Made by a program: the position numbers and the translations under genes. Source: Candidatus Borrarchaeum yapensis (lineage in GTDB: Archaea; Asgardarchaeota; Sifarchaeia; Borrarchaeales; Borrarchaeaceae). From it: a stretch of 64,000 bases of DNA. Shown here in pieces: positions 43,714 to 52,776 of the stretch; the stretch's first letter is position 1, and every line of letters starts with the position of its first letter. The DNA is taken from the NCBI GenBank assembly GCA_016840515.1, contig JAEOSF010000016.1, forward strand, positions 1 through 64,000. Reading direction: 5' to 3'. The notes under the pieces are model-generated. The model did no database searches and was not told the DNA's origin. It was given only the letters and a program-made list of their open reading frames with translations.

Positions 43714-44721
43714 TTAATTTATTGGGAGTCCAAAAACACTATTAACAAATACAAAAACAACGAGGATTAAAAGAAAAAGCACTCCCATTCTTCTTGATAA
43801 TCTGTTTTTAATCGAAATCCACGTAAACATTAAAATCATAAGTATTAAAATCGCCAGATTAATTGGATATACTGGTGTAGGAGTTAAATCCTGCAGAATG
43901 ATTCCACTAATTCCATACGTCACTCCTAAATTCCATACGACTTTTCCGATTTCTGCCCCTATTCCGAGTTCTTGCTTGTGTTTTCGGATTGCTGAAACGA
44001 TTAAGAATAATTCTTCCACATTTGTCGTCCAAGCTATTATTAAAAATCCAAACAACGATTCAGTCAAACCAGTAAGGATGATAATGTTCTCAGTAGCAAA
44101 TATGAGAAAAAACCCGCCAATAACAACGAGAAAGAATCCCAACAATGATTTTCCGATGATGATGGTCTCAGACTCTTCTTCTTGTTCTTCCTTCTCTCGA
44201 TATACTTCTTCATCATCATCTTGCTCCTCAATTTCATCAGTTTCATTATCGGAAATTATTATTTCAGTAACATGATGCTCTTTGAATGTTCGAATATTGC
44301 GTGATAGGTACCACCCAAACAAAGCTAAGTTGACCAAACCAAAAATCAGTAATCCTTTAGGCAAATAAACTCCTAGAATCACTGTAACTGTCAGAAGGCA
44401 TAACAAGAGAGGGTAAAATTTAGGCACTTTTTCGAAATCAAGGGAGAAAAATAGCGCAGGAAGCCCAAATGCTATGGCTAGTGCAATGATCGTGTTTCCA
44501 ATGACATTTCCAATTGCTACGTGTTGAAGGCCTTCTATGGAAGCAAAGATTGAGGCAACAGACTCTTCTGGATCTATACCAAGAATTAAAAGTCCTACAA
44601 TGAAAGGTGAAAATTGATGCATTTCACAAAGATCTTTGAGACCATCTATGAAAACATCTGCTCCAAAATAAACTACAACATAGGCTCCAATAAAAAGAAG
44701 TATAAAGCCAAGTAAGCTCAA
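43714..44721 (-). CDS. Sodium/calcium exchanger-family membrane protein with an acidic loop
   Basis: About 335 residues with two alpha-repeats: FSPFIVGLLILGIDPEESVASIFASIEGLQHVAIGNVIGNTI and LTESLFGFLIIAWTTNVEELFLIVSAIRKHKQELGIGAEIGKVVWNLG. They match the cation/Ca2+ exchanger superfamily, though GxDPEES replaces the usual GTSxPE. A very acidic cytosolic loop (DNETDEIEEQDDDEEVYREKEEQEEESE) separates the halves and could sense Ca2+. The track start (44778) overlaps the upstream dehydratase by 53 bases. A TTG at 44721, just after that gene's stop and behind AAAGTGATTCA, is more likely. Confidence 0.82.
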   Translation of the reverse strand: MSLLGFILLFIGAYVVVYFGADVFIDGLKDLCEMHQFSPFIVGLLILGIDPEESVASIFASIEGLQHVAIGNVIGNTIIALAIAFGLPALFFSLDFEKVPKFYPLLLCLLTVTVILGVYLPKGLLIFGLVNLALFGWYLSRNIRTFKEHHVTEIIISDNETDEIEEQDDDEEVYREKEEQEEESETIIIGKSLLGFFLVVIGGFFLIFATENIIILTGLTESLFGFLIIAWTTNVEELFLIVSAIRKHKQELGIGAEIGKVVWNLGVTYGISGIILQDLTPTPVYPINLAILILMILMFTWISIKNRLSRRMGVLFLLILVVFVFVNSVFGLPIN

Positions 44722-44725
44722 TGAA

Positions 44726-45685
44726 TCACTTTCCGCTAACAATCTTCTGAAAGAGGTTTTCCTCGATATTGCCTCCACTTATCACAGAAACAACAGTTTT
44801 ATCCTTGAATTTATCTTTATTTTCTAAGATAGGGGCAATAGCAATTGCTCCAGCCCCCTCGGCAATTTGATTTTCCTTCTCCCAGAGTTGTTGAATAGCT
44901 TCCTTTATAGTCTCCTCTTGGACCAACACGAAATCATCCACATACTTCTGGATTAGCTTGAACGTGATAGCATCCTTTTCAAGCCCTCCCAACAAACCTT
45001 CAGCTAAAGAATCTTGCTCTTCTATCACAACAATTTTATCCGCTTTTAAAGATTCATATACGGTTGGTGCAACCTCTGACTGAACTCCGATAATTTGAAC
45101 GCTTGGATTAAGGCTTTTTGCGGCAATTGCAATCCCTGAAATCAATCCGCCGCCACCGACGGGCACAATAATTATGTCAACATGCTGAAGTTCTTCAAGA
45201 ATTTCTAAACCAATTGTTCCTTGACCTGCAATAATACCTTCATCGTTATAGGGACTTATGTAAATCAACCCTTCTTTAATTGCAACCTCTCTCGCTTTCA
45301 GCTCAACTTCGTCGCATCGCGTTGAATATAGAATAACCTCTACATTATACTTCTTGATTTTGTCGAGTTTTGCTTTCGAAGTATTCGTAGGCACGTATAT
45401 TTTTGCTGGGATATTTAGTTGCTCTGCTACGCGGGCAACGCCCTGCGCGTGATTGCCTGTAGAAGCGGTGACAATGCCTCGTCTTCGTTCTTCAAGAGTC
45501 AATTGAGTTATTCGGTTTATTGCACCTCGGATCTTGAATGAATTTGTTATTTGCTGATTTTCAAGTTTTAAGTAAACCTCCCCACTACAGAGCTTGCTTA
45601 AGAATTGCGAATGGACTAATGGAGTACTTTTAGCTAGCGTGTATATGTTCTCCCTCGCTTTTTTGATATTTTGAAGGGTTATCAA
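44726..45685 (-). CDS. Threonine/serine dehydratase-like PLP enzyme
   Basis: 319 residues with the PLP lysine in KLENQQITNSFKIRGAINRI, the STGNHAQGVARVAEQ loop and the phosphate-binding VPVGGGGLISGIAIA. It is paralogous to the gene at 28508 but diverged. It sits 38 bases after the ornithine-cyclodeaminase-like gene on the same strand. That pairing resembles EutB/EutC pairs known from ectoine catabolism and related amino-acid pathways. The start is TTG with a GAGGAG further upstream. Probable reaction: ammonia elimination from a hydroxy- or diamino-acid. Confidence 0.88.
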   Translation of the reverse strand: MITLQNIKKARENIYTLAKSTPLVHSQFLSKLCSGEVYLKLENQQITNSFKIRGAINRITQLTLEERRRGIVTASTGNHAQGVARVAEQLNIPAKIYVPTNTSKAKLDKIKKYNVEVILYSTRCDEVELKAREVAIKEGLIYISPYNDEGIIAGQGTIGLEILEELQHVDIIIVPVGGGGLISGIAIAAKSLNPSVQIIGVQSEVAPTVYESLKADKIVVIEEQDSLAEGLLGGLEKDAITFKLIQKYVDDFVLVQEETIKEAIQQLWEKENQIAEGAGAIAIAPILENKDKFKDKTVVSVISGGNIEENLFQKIVSGK

Positions 45686-45723
45686 GTCTCTCTCGAACTC
45701 CTCTATAGGGTTTTTCTACCTAT

Positions 45724-46713
45724 TTAAAGCAACTTGATTCGTTGACCCATTTCTTTCTGTTTTGCTAACTGATATACAACATTCGCCGCAGCTATATCTT
45801 GAACCGCCAGCCCTGTTGAATCAAAAAGCGTAACTTCTTCCTCTGTCTCTCTTCCTACTTTCTTCCCAAGTAAGATCTCACCAATTTCTGCATGGATATC
45901 ACTTTCTTGGATCAAGCCTTGAGCGAGTGCATGTTGGGTTTCACCGATCACGCGACACTGCTTAAGGCTATCAACCACGATTTTTTTAGCTCGTTTCATA
46001 ATATTTGGGTCTAGTTCTTGTTTGCCAGGGCCATCTGCTCCAAATGCATTTATATGCATGCCATCTTCAATCCATTCATCCATAATCATAGGTTTTTTAG
46101 ATGGGACTGCTGTTACAACGATGTCTACATTACTCACAGCAATTTGAGCAGTATCAACAGCCTGAACATCGATGCCAAGTCGTTCACTCATCTCAACTAC
46201 ATATTTCTCACTGTTAACCTTGTTAATATTGAATACCTTTACCTGCTCCAGAGGAAAAATTTCATTTAGAGCCAAAACCTGCATTCGCCCTTGTGTTCCT
46301 GAGCCTATAACACCCACTCGTTTAGCATCTTTTCTTGCAAGAACACTGGCAGCTACTGCACCTGCAGCACCAGTTCTGACCGCAGTAACATATGATCCAT
46401 CCATGATCGCGAGAGGCATGCTTGTTTTTAGATCTAGTAAGATGATGACTGCGAACCCTGGTGGTAAACCTAGTTTTGGATTATCATAATAACCAGAAGC
46501 AATCTTGGTTCCAATCAGCCCAAAGTTCTCTGCAGCCCCCGATTTAATATCTACCTCACCTCTGTATTTTGCCACATCTAAGTGTTGAACCTGAGGCATT
46601 TCAACTTGTCCTAATGCGAATGCCTTGTAAGCATCAGTAACCGCTTTAATAGCGTCACTCATCGGAAGACATGATCTAACTTCTTGCTGTGATAAAATGA
46701 TTATTTCAGACAC
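45724..46713 (-). CDS. Ornithine-cyclodeaminase / alanine-dehydrogenase-family (OCD) protein
   Basis: About 329 residues: AIKAVTDAYKAFALGQVEMPQ, VDIKSGAAENFGLIGTKIASGYYDNPKLGLPPGFAVIILLD, TAVRTGAAGAVAASVLARKDAKRVGVIGSGTQGRMQVLAL (Rossmann NAD-binding) and NAFGADGPGKQELDP. OCD enzymes remove ammonia from ornithine or reduce imino acids using NAD(P)H. AAAGGTGTTTGAA places the start at GTG 46713, one turn inside the track ORF. It is first in a run with the dehydratase and cation exchanger. Confidence 0.9.
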   Translation of the reverse strand: MSEIIILSQQEVRSCLPMSDAIKAVTDAYKAFALGQVEMPQVQHLDVAKYRGEVDIKSGAAENFGLIGTKIASGYYDNPKLGLPPGFAVIILLDLKTSMPLAIMDGSYVTAVRTGAAGAVAASVLARKDAKRVGVIGSGTQGRMQVLALNEIFPLEQVKVFNINKVNSEKYVVEMSERLGIDVQAVDTAQIAVSNVDIVVTAVPSKKPMIMDEWIEDGMHINAFGADGPGKQELDPNIMKRAKKIVVDSLKQCRVIGETQHALAQGLIQESDIHAEIGEILLGKKVGRETEEEVTLFDSTGLAVQDIAAANVVYQLAKQKEMGQRIKLL

Positions 46714-46850
46714 TTCAAACACCTTTCAAAACTTAATAACGAATTGTATAATAAAATTTCTGCCTGTTAAACCAAGCTATAAAAGGATGAAAATGACTAT
46801 GGTATAAATTGAATTAAAAGCGTTTAAAAAATTGAAAGGGTGAAAGAAAA

Positions 46851-47567
46851 ATGTCTGAAGAAAAGGAAAAATCGTTTTTAAGATATGAAATTACTGGACG
46901 TCCCGCATTTTCGGTAGTTCGCATTTATCTAGACCAACCAGGACAACAAGTAGTAGCAGAGGGCGGAGCAATGGTTTATATGGATGGACATGTCGACATG
47001 AAAACGAAATCATCAGGAGGAGTCTTAAGAGGTTTGAAAAGAAAACTTTCTGGAGAATCAATGTTTCAGAACTTTTTCGAACTCACAGAAGGTTCAACGA
47101 AGCCTGGCATGATAGCTTTTGCTCATGGAGCACCAGGAGACATTGTGCACATACATCTTAATCAAGGAGAAGAATGGACTTTAAGTAAAGATGCATATAT
47201 TGCAAGCACTCCCTCGGTTCAAGTCACCACTCAAGTGGGCAAAATTGCAAGCCTTTTAGGTGGTGAAGGGTTATTTTTAACAAAAGTTTTTGCTGAAGCC
47301 GAAGGTGATGTCTGGCTCGGTGGATATGGTTACATTGAACGACACGAGATTGGCCCAAGCGAAGAATTTGTCATTGACACTGGAGTGATGATGGCGTTCC
47401 CAGCAAACATGCAATATCGTACATCAAAAGTTGGAGGCAAGAAAAGTTTCTTACTTGGAGGCGAAGGCATAGTTATGCGATTTACAGGTCCTGGAATTAT
47501 ATATACACAGAATCGTGAAATGCGTCTACTAGCATCGTTACTGATGCCCTATTTGCCCAAGGACTAA
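46851..47567 (+). CDS. AIM24-family (TIGR00266) protein
   Basis: 238 residues matching the AIM24-type beta-rich family: FSVVRIYLDQPGQQVVAEGGAMVYMDGHVDMKT, GESMFQNFFELTEGSTKPGMIAFA, GAPGDIVHIHLNQGEEWTLSKDAYIAST, GEGLFLTKVFAEAEGDVWLGGYG and a final GIIYTQNR. In mitochondria AIM24 affects inner membrane organisation; the prokaryotic members have no proven role. GGGTGAAAGAAAA lies before the ATG. Confidence 0.95.
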   Translation: MSEEKEKSFLRYEITGRPAFSVVRIYLDQPGQQVVAEGGAMVYMDGHVDMKTKSSGGVLRGLKRKLSGESMFQNFFELTEGSTKPGMIAFAHGAPGDIVHIHLNQGEEWTLSKDAYIASTPSVQVTTQVGKIASLLGGEGLFLTKVFAEAEGDVWLGGYGYIERHEIGPSEEFVIDTGVMMAFPANMQYRTSKVGGKKSFLLGGEGIVMRFTGPGIIYTQNREMRLLASLLMPYLPKD

Positions 47568-47678
47568 CTGAATAAACAATCTTTTTCTCTTTTTTCATAT
47601 TAAAGTATCTAGTCACCGTTAACAGGTCTGTGACTTAGAATCTGCAATAGATAAGAAAAACAAATAATTTTAACAGTT

Positions 47679-48821
47679 TTAATTCAATTTTGCTAAAATT
47701 CCTTGATACACTTGATAAAGCTGTTTTAAAGACGGAATATCACACCACTCATCTGCGGCATGAGATCCCTTCCCTGATGGTCCCAAATCAATAGTAGGAA
47801 TACCTAACATCCCAATAAAGTTGCTATCGGCAACTGTCCTACCTAACAAAAACCTAGGTTCAATTCCAGTTGCTAATTTAACTTCTTCAGCAGTTATACG
47901 TACTAAAGGATTATCTAACGGCGTATAGAAAGGTAATGGCGCTCGGGTGGGTCGTGGATGTATATTTACTTCAACTTTTGTCTCTGGATCTAATTCAGTA
48001 TTGTGAATAATGTCAAGAACTGCGTCCAATACCATTTCAGAAGTTTCTATAGGAAGATAATGACGATCTAATACTAGTTTGACTGTTTCCGGTACTGATA
48101 GACTATTAACACCACCATTAATAGCTAAGAAGCATTGACTACCTTCAATATTGAAGGGATGACCCATCCACCCGACATCTAGAGCTTCAAGGCTCTGAAT
48201 GACACGACCAGCTTCATTTATAGCATTGACTCCTCTCTTTGGAGTAGCACCATGAGCAGCCTTGCCATGAACTGTGATATCTAAAATAAGTCTGCCACGC
48301 CTCCCAACTAGGAAATTTCCTAAATAATGAGGTTCGCCCACAATAGCATAAGCAACTTTATCAGGTGAAATAATGTTTTTTTCAATTAGAGTAATAGTAC
48401 CACGAGACCAAAGTTCTTCATCAGTGACTGCCGTAAACAAAACATTAAGATTAGGTTTAAACTCTCCTTTCAGTAAGCCTTCCATAATTCCAAGTTGGAC
48501 AGCTAAACCAGATTTCATGTCACAAGCGCCGATGCCATAGAACTTTTCACCAACAAGCTCTCCATATGGATCCCGAGTCCAACCGCGCATTTCCTCAACT
48601 GTATCCGAATGTGAATTCAAGAGGATCCACGGTTTGTTTGAATCTACATGGAATTCCGCAATGACATCAGGTCCACTATCCAGAACTTCAACTTTATATG
48701 GTTCATAACCTAGATCTGCAAGAAAATCAAAAATCCATGAACTAATTTTATGTTCCTTGCCATACCTAGAAGGAATCTGTACCAGTTCTTGAAGTATCTT
48801 GAAAATCCTATTATTCTGCAT
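47679..48821 (-). CDS. M20-family metallopeptidase/deacylase (ArgE/DapE-like)
   Basis: 380 residues with the di-zinc site: LLNSHSDTVEEMRGW (His, Asp), GIGACDMKSGLAVQL (Asp), AVTDEELWSRGT (Glu catalytic, Glu ligand) and the later GKGSHAADEWCDI (His). The lid domain is between residues 180 and 300. The family hydrolyses N-acyl amino acids or small peptides (acetylornithine, succinyl-diaminopimelate, carboxypeptidase types). No biosynthetic neighbour fixes the substrate. GAGGATATTATT precedes the ATG. Confidence 0.92.
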   Translation of the reverse strand: MQNNRIFKILQELVQIPSRYGKEHKISSWIFDFLADLGYEPYKVEVLDSGPDVIAEFHVDSNKPWILLNSHSDTVEEMRGWTRDPYGELVGEKFYGIGACDMKSGLAVQLGIMEGLLKGEFKPNLNVLFTAVTDEELWSRGTITLIEKNIISPDKVAYAIVGEPHYLGNFLVGRRGRLILDITVHGKAAHGATPKRGVNAINEAGRVIQSLEALDVGWMGHPFNIEGSQCFLAINGGVNSLSVPETVKLVLDRHYLPIETSEMVLDAVLDIIHNTELDPETKVEVNIHPRPTRAPLPFYTPLDNPLVRITAEEVKLATGIEPRFLLGRTVADSNFIGMLGIPTIDLGPSGKGSHAADEWCDIPSLKQLYQVYQGILAKLN

Positions 48822-49102
48822 AATAATATCCTCGAATACTTAATAGAACGATATGGTATCTTAAGCAGTTTTCATTTATTTTAGTATTTAAAATCATGTA
48901 ATTGTCAAAAAATGTTTTGAAAAACCGTTTTAGCAAAAAGGAAAGCTCTAAATGTTCGATTAACTTGTCAGAAACTTTATATTAAATTATTGAGAGTCAT
49001 TTAATAGTGAATGTAAATGAGGTGCAATAACTCCAAAGCAATTTAGTTCTCATAACCTTTCTATTGTGTCGGAGTCTTTAAAAAGATGGTGTGAGTCTGA
49101 CA

Positions 49103-52100
49103 ATGAACGAATTTGCTTTGCTTTCTCTATTGAGTGCTGTTGTCTCAATATTTCTAGGGAGTTTTGTATTTTCAAAAGATTCAAAGAGCTTAATAAACAG
49201 ACTATTCATGATCTTTTGTCTTTCTCAAGCCTACTGGGCTATGACAGAATTTGGATATCGAAGTGCAACAGAATTTCATATTGCAGCTCTTTGGTTAAAA
49301 ATGAACAATTTATGGCCTCTCACAATAGTTTTCTTACTTCATTTTGTACTTGTTTTTACTGAACAGGCAAAATTACTTAGAAATAAACTTACATATCTAC
49401 TAATGTATGCCCCAGCCTTGATTATTGTTTATCTTGACTTGACGGTATTCTCGGGAGAACCAATATGGACATATTGGGGCTGGACCTATCGTATTCCTGA
49501 GAATTTTATGTTATTCATTGTATCAAGGACATGGGGCGCAGGATTAGGCATTTTTGCTTTTTATCTTTGCTTACAATATTACATGAAATCAATTGATCTA
49601 AGAAAGAAAAAACAGGCAAAATATGTATCGCTTGGAATTTCTTTTCCAGTACTTCTTGGTATTGTTACTGAATGGTTGTTACCTTCAATTCAAATAAGAA
49701 TTCCAGAATTCACCGCATCTTCGATGGTACTAGGAAGTTTTTTCATTGGGTATGCAATTCTAAGACATGAGTTGTTCATTCTATCACCATCAACAGCAGC
49801 AGACAGTGTTATTGCTACCATATCTGATGCCCTTTTTTTGGTTAGTCCAGAAGGAAAAATAATTTCAACTAATCTAGCTTCGATACGACTTCTTGAATAT
49901 AAAGAACATGAAATGATTCAGATGCCTTTAGAGAACATTTTCATAAAAGAAAATGATAATCCAGGTTCCATAAGGGGTGTATTTGATGATCTAATAAAAG
50001 CAGGAAATGTCAACGATGTTGAGATGAACATTAAAACGAAGAATGGGCATCTTATCCCAATTTCACTCTCTTCATCAATAATGCATGACAATGAGGGTAA
50101 TTTAGCAGGGATTGTTCTTATTGGAAGAGATATAACAGAACGTAAGCAGATGGAGAAAAAAATAACAAGTTATACTGAAAACCTTGAAAAACTCGTTGAA
50201 GAAAGAACAAAGGCCTTTAAAGAATCAGAAGAAAGATTAACTGCAATATTAACTGGAATAGGAGATCTAGTTGGTATTCATAATAAAGATTTGGACGTCA
50301 TCTGGATAAATCAAGCAGTGAGAGATCGTTATGGAGATATTGTTGGAAGGAAGTGTTATATGGCATATAAGGGCTTAACTAAACCTTGCCCCGAATGTAC
50401 TGTTGAAGCAGTATTTAATGAGGGTAAGACGGTAGAAACAGAACAATCTCACATGAATACAAACGGAACAATTAGCAACGTTTTAGTTACCAGTTCTCCT
50501 GTACGAAATGCAGATGGAAATATTTTTGCGGTTGTAGAGGTAGCGAAGGATATAACTGAATTAAAGAATTTGGAAAAGCAACTGAAAGATCATACCGAAA
50601 ATCTAGAAACCCTTATCGAGGAAAGGACAAAAGCGTTAAGTGACTCGGAAGAAAAACAAAAAGCAATTTTAGCGTGTATAGGAGATCTTATCACCATCCA
50701 GAATAAGGAATTAGACATTATCTGGACAAATGAATCTACAAAAGATATATGGGGAGACATCATAGGTAAAAAATGCTATAAAGCGTACAAAGGTTTTGAT
50801 AAACCATGCCCTGAATGTACTGTCGAAACGGTGTTTGCTGAAGGAAAAACATTTGCTTCAGAACAAACGGTAAGACGGTTAGACGGAAGTTGTATGAATA
50901 CTCTGGTTACAAGCTCTCCAATGAAAGATGCTGAAGGAAATATAGAAGCAGTTGTAGAAACTATTAAGGATATCACAGGACGAAAAGAACTGGAAAATGC
51001 TCTAAAAGAGTCAGAAGAGCGTTATCGTGGGCTGTATAATTCATCTATTGATGGTATAGTCTCGTTGGACTCAGAAGGACACATAATCGAATGCAATCAG
51101 GCATTTGCAGAAATGCTTGGCTATCACAAAGACGAACTACATAATCTTAACATCTTCAACATCACGCCTAAAAAATGGCATAATGCCAATAAGGTAATCC
51201 ATCATCAATTACTTGAAGTAGGCTATTCAGAAGAATTCGAAAAAGAATATATCAAAAAAGATGGGACAACTGTCCCAGTTGCTATCAGAGGATGGCCTAT
51301 AAAAAATCAGGAAGGGCAAATAATTGGAATCTGGGGTATTATTCGAGATATTACTGCCCAGAAGCAAGCGGAGGAAAAGATTAAGGAATATACAGAAAAT
51401 CTTGAACGAATAGTCGAACAGAGGACCTCAGATCTCAAGGATTCAGAGGAGCGCTATAGAGGTTTGTATGAATCTTCAATAGATGGCATCGTTTCCACTG
51501 ACCTAGAAGGAAACATAATTGACTGTAATCAAGCTTTAGCAGATATGATTGGATATACTAAGCAAGAACTCAATAAAATGAACTATTTTGAACTCATACC
51601 TAATAAATGGCATGCTAAGATTTCAAAGTTATTAACAAATCAAATAATTCAACGAGGCTATTCAGATGAATTTGAAACTGAAGGGACTAGGAATGATGGA
51701 ATAATCTTCCCAGTCTCTACAAGGGGTTGGCTCATAAAAGATCAAGAAGGTAAAGCAACGGGAATGTGGGGTATTGTTCGTGATATCACTGAAAAGAAGA
51801 AAATGGAAAAAATAAAATCTCAGTTCATTAATTTAGCAGCACATGAACTTCGAACCCCTTTAAGCGCGATGAAAGCGCACGTAGAGCTTCTTAAAATAAA
51901 AAGTGAACATGGATATTGGCAACTGCCTAATGAAGTTCACGATAAAATAAAAATTATAACACGTAACGCTGATAGATTAGCTGCACTTATTAATAACCTA
52001 CTTGATTATACACGTCTCGATGCAGGCACAAGAAAAATAAAGCAGGGATCAGGCTCACTTGACACAATCATCGGTCAGATTATCAATGAAGTCTTACCAA

Positions 52101-52516
52101 TTGCTAAAATTCATGGACATGAACTTAAACTCTATTCTCCAAATCAATTGCCCCAGATCCAAATAGATGAAGACATGATCCGGAGTGTATTCACTAATTT
52201 ACTTTCAAATGCCATAAAATATACGCCTGACGGCGGTATGATTGAAGTTAAGATTCTAGAAGAAGAATACAATCTCCATGTTTCTGTGAAAGATACTGGA
52301 ATTGGCATTCCAGAAAATGAGTTTGAAAAGATTTTCCAACCTTTCCATGTAACTGATCTCTCTGAATCTTCTCGCTTTCAATCGGAATTTGAACGCACTG
52401 GATTAGGGCTTGCGATTTCTAAAGAATATGTGAAACTGCATGGTGGCAGTATATGGGTAGAAAGCAAGGTTGGAGAGGGAAGTACATTTCACGTGATTCT
52501 TCCTAAAATAGATTAA
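49103..52516 (+). CDS. Membrane-bound multi-PAS sensor histidine kinase
   Basis: About 1137 residues. Seven hydrophobic helices (residues 1-230) form an N-terminal 7TM sensor. Five PAS domains follow, linked by short coiled coils (TENLEKLVEERTKAF type). PAS2 and PAS3 are near-duplicates with a Cys motif KCYMAYKG ... KPCPECTVE. PAS4 and PAS5 are another duplicated pair (SEERYRGLY-SSIDGIVS). HisKA (FINLAAHELRTPLSAM) and HATPase (NLLSNAIKYTPDGG, DTGIGIPENE, GTGLGLAIS) close the protein. There is no receiver domain and no response regulator nearby. The ATG at 49103 is preferred, with GGTGTGAGTC upstream. Confidence 0.95.
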   Translation: MNEFALLSLLSAVVSIFLGSFVFSKDSKSLINRLFMIFCLSQAYWAMTEFGYRSATEFHIAALWLKMNNLWPLTIVFLLHFVLVFTEQAKLLRNKLTYLLMYAPALIIVYLDLTVFSGEPIWTYWGWTYRIPENFMLFIVSRTWGAGLGIFAFYLCLQYYMKSIDLRKKKQAKYVSLGISFPVLLGIVTEWLLPSIQIRIPEFTASSMVLGSFFIGYAILRHELFILSPSTAADSVIATISDALFLVSPEGKIISTNLASIRLLEYKEHEMIQMPLENIFIKENDNPGSIRGVFDDLIKAGNVNDVEMNIKTKNGHLIPISLSSSIMHDNEGNLAGIVLIGRDITERKQMEKKITSYTENLEKLVEERTKAFKESEERLTAILTGIGDLVGIHNKDLDVIWINQAVRDRYGDIVGRKCYMAYKGLTKPCPECTVEAVFNEGKTVETEQSHMNTNGTISNVLVTSSPVRNADGNIFAVVEVAKDITELKNLEKQLKDHTENLETLIEERTKALSDSEEKQKAILACIGDLITIQNKELDIIWTNESTKDIWGDIIGKKCYKAYKGFDKPCPECTVETVFAEGKTFASEQTVRRLDGSCMNTLVTSSPMKDAEGNIEAVVETIKDITGRKELENALKESEERYRGLYNSSIDGIVSLDSEGHIIECNQAFAEMLGYHKDELHNLNIFNITPKKWHNANKVIHHQLLEVGYSEEFEKEYIKKDGTTVPVAIRGWPIKNQEGQIIGIWGIIRDITAQKQAEEKIKEYTENLERIVEQRTSDLKDSEERYRGLYESSIDGIVSTDLEGNIIDCNQALADMIGYTKQELNKMNYFELIPNKWHAKISKLLTNQIIQRGYSDEFETEGTRNDGIIFPVSTRGWLIKDQEGKATGMWGIVRDITEKKKMEKIKSQFINLAAHELRTPLSAMKAHVELLKIKSEHGYWQLPNEVHDKIKIITRNADRLAALINNLLDYTRLDAGTRKIKQGSGSLDTIIGQIINEVLPIAKIHGHELKLYSPNQLPQIQIDEDMIRSVFTNLLSNAIKYTPDGGMIEVKILEEEYNLHVSVKDTGIGIPENEFEKIFQPFHVTDLSESSRFQSEFERTGLGLAISKEYVKLHGGSIWVESKVGEGSTFHVILPKID

Positions 52517-52776
52517 CTTGAAACTACATTTTTATCGATCTTTCGAACTCGATAATTAGGAATTGAAATAGTTTTTTGATTCAATGACCGTTATTACTTT
52601 AGGTTATGCAATTTGAGCTATCTGGTTCAAATCACTTCGTGTGATGTCATCATTTGAGTATCCAAAACCTTGTGGTTTAAATCTATGAACTATATTATTA
52701 TTATTTGTTCTTTGCTCGATGTTTTCATTTAACCTAAAAATGCATCAAAAAGACTAGGAAAAAGTAAGGTGGGTGA

